A DNA stretch of 5,592 nt, taken from Paracoccaceae bacterium (GTDB lineage Bacteria > Pseudomonadota > Alphaproteobacteria > Rhodobacterales > Rhodobacteraceae). The notes beneath the pieces were generated by a model, which saw only the letters and a program-made list of their open reading frames with translations, was not told where the DNA came from and made no database searches. Of the stretch, positions 4,759 through 5,592 are shown piece after piece. How positions within the stretch are numbered: the first letter of the stretch is position 1; each line of letters starts with the position of its first letter. The position numbers and the translations under genes are program-made. The DNA lies in the NCBI GenBank assembly GCA_002400675.1, contig NVQY01000025.1, forward strand, positions 14,682-20,273, read 5' to 3'.

Positions 4759-5592
4759 ATGACCCCGGGGAAATCATATCTCAGCACCGACGAAATCCGC
4801 CCGCTGGCGGAACGGTCGGACCTTATGGGGCTGTGGCTGGTGGCGCATTGCTGGGGGGTGATTGCGCTGGCGGTTAGCCTGTTCGCGCTGTGGCCCAACC
4901 CGCTGACGTTTCTGGCGGCGGTGGTGATCATCGGGTCACGACAGTTGGGGCTGGCGATCCTGATGCACGAGGCGGCGCATAACGCCCTGTTCAAGTCGCG
5001 AAAGCTGAATGATTTCGTCGGAGAATGGCTGTGTGGCCGCCCGATTCTGGCAGAGCTAAGCGCCTATCGCCATTATCACCTGACCCATCATCGCTTCACC
5101 CAGACCGACAAAGACCCCGATCTGGTGTTGTCGTCGAAATTCCCCACCACGCGCGCGTCCCTGAAACGCAAGTTCACCCGTGACCTGACCGGCCAGACCG
5201 GGGTTCGCCAACTTGTCGGGCAGATCATGATGTCGGTACGGCTGGGGGGCGACAAGGATGCAACCTCGGCGGCGGCTTCGGATTTTGCCCAGTCGTTCAA
5301 GGCGCGTGACCTGTGGAAATCCCTGCCCGTGCTGGTCGGGATCATCGTGTTGATGGGGCTGATCGGCGATTGGTGGTGGGGGCTGGCGTTCTGGCTGTTG
5401 CCGTATCTGACGTGGTTTCAGTTCGTCCTGCGGGTGCGTAACATCGCCGAACACGGGGCCACCGAGCAATCGCAAAACCCGCTACAGAACGTGCGCACAA
5501 CCATCGCCGGACCCGTGGCGCGGGCCTTGGTCGCGCCCTATTGGGTCAACTACCATCTGGAACATCACATGGTGATGCATGTGCCCTGCTGG
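4759..5592 (+). CDS. Membrane fatty-acid-desaturase-family protein, C-terminus beyond right edge
   Basis: The visible 278 residues belong to the membrane-bound di-iron desaturase/hydroxylase family (PF00487), which inserts double bonds or hydroxyls into acyl chains or other lipids using O2 and an electron donor. The histidine boxes are HEAAH (70-74), HLTHH (107-111) and HLEHH (266-270). RNIAEHG (227-233) adds another conserved histidine (232), and a further His follows at 274. Likely membrane segments are about 24-45, 49-69, 188-203 and 205-222; the histidines lie between or after them, as in the family. The start is well supported by AAAGGA at 4745-4750, eight bases before the ATG. The frame is open at the right edge, and probably only a few tens of residues are missing. 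It lies 89 bases after hemC on the same strand, with no obvious functional link. The substrate cannot be told from sequence. Confidence 0.9.
   Translation, partial: MTPGKSYLSTDEIRPLAERSDLMGLWLVAHCWGVIALAVSLFALWPNPLTFLAAVVIIGSRQLGLAILMHEAAHNALFKSRKLNDFVGEWLCGRPILAELSAYRHYHLTHHRFTQTDKDPDLVLSSKFPTTRASLKRKFTRDLTGQTGVRQLVGQIMMSVRLGGDKDATSAAASDFAQSFKARDLWKSLPVLVGIIVLMGLIGDWWWGLAFWLLPYLTWFQFVLRVRNIAEHGATEQSQNPLQNVRTTIAGPVARALVAPYWVNYHLEHHMVMHVPCW

Noticed and set aside
3902..4994. Long minus-strand frames over hemC and the desaturase start (up to 354 codons)
   Set aside because: Their composition is Arg/Pro/Ser/Ala-rich, as expected from the antisense of GC-rich genes, and they conflict with two clearly identified plus-strand genes.
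5056..5475. Minus-strand frames within the desaturase gene
   Set aside because: They are antisense to the region holding the second histidine box and membrane segments, with no independent support.

Overview
The window looks like the chromosome of an alphaproteobacterium, most likely Rhodobacteraceae (Roseobacter or Rhodobacter type). The right half is GC-rich. The HemE and HemC proteins read like those of that family, hemE and hemC are divergent, and both tRNAs have alphaproteobacterial form. This placement is inferred from sequence character, because no search was possible.

Left part (1-1340): a tyrosine-recombinase (phage-type integrase) gene on the minus strand runs off the left edge. 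It begins 92 bases beyond the 3' end of a complete tRNA-Ser(GCT) gene on the same strand. This is the usual layout of a genomic island or prophage integrated at a tRNA 3' end, so the island body should lie to the left, outside the window. The integrase DNA is clearly more AT-rich than the hem genes.

Middle (1341-2445): a pocket of about 1.1 kb between two tRNA genes with no intact gene. It holds two decayed insertion-sequence fragments. One is an IS110-family transposase C-terminal piece on the minus strand, with one extra base near 1671 and truncation just after a GGK motif. The other is an IS3-family OrfB (integrase core) piece on the plus strand, with two bases missing near 2221. The 250 bases between them are unassigned. 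A tRNA-Met(CAT) gene with its own recognisable promoter closes the pocket.

Right part (2523-5592): ordinary core genome. hemE (uroporphyrinogen III decarboxylase, minus) and hemC (hydroxymethylbilane synthase, plus) diverge from a 108-base intergenic region. They catalyse two steps of the same tetrapyrrole pathway: HemC makes hydroxymethylbilane, HemD (not in the window) closes it to uroporphyrinogen III, and HemE decarboxylates that to coproporphyrinogen III. Downstream of hemC, after a 16-bp tandem duplication and a hairpin, is a membrane fatty-acid-desaturase-family gene with all three histidine boxes, cut by the right edge.

I see no CRISPR array, toxin-antitoxin pair, defence operon or clearly new system here. 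The most promising lead is the island that the integrase points to, which lies off the left edge.
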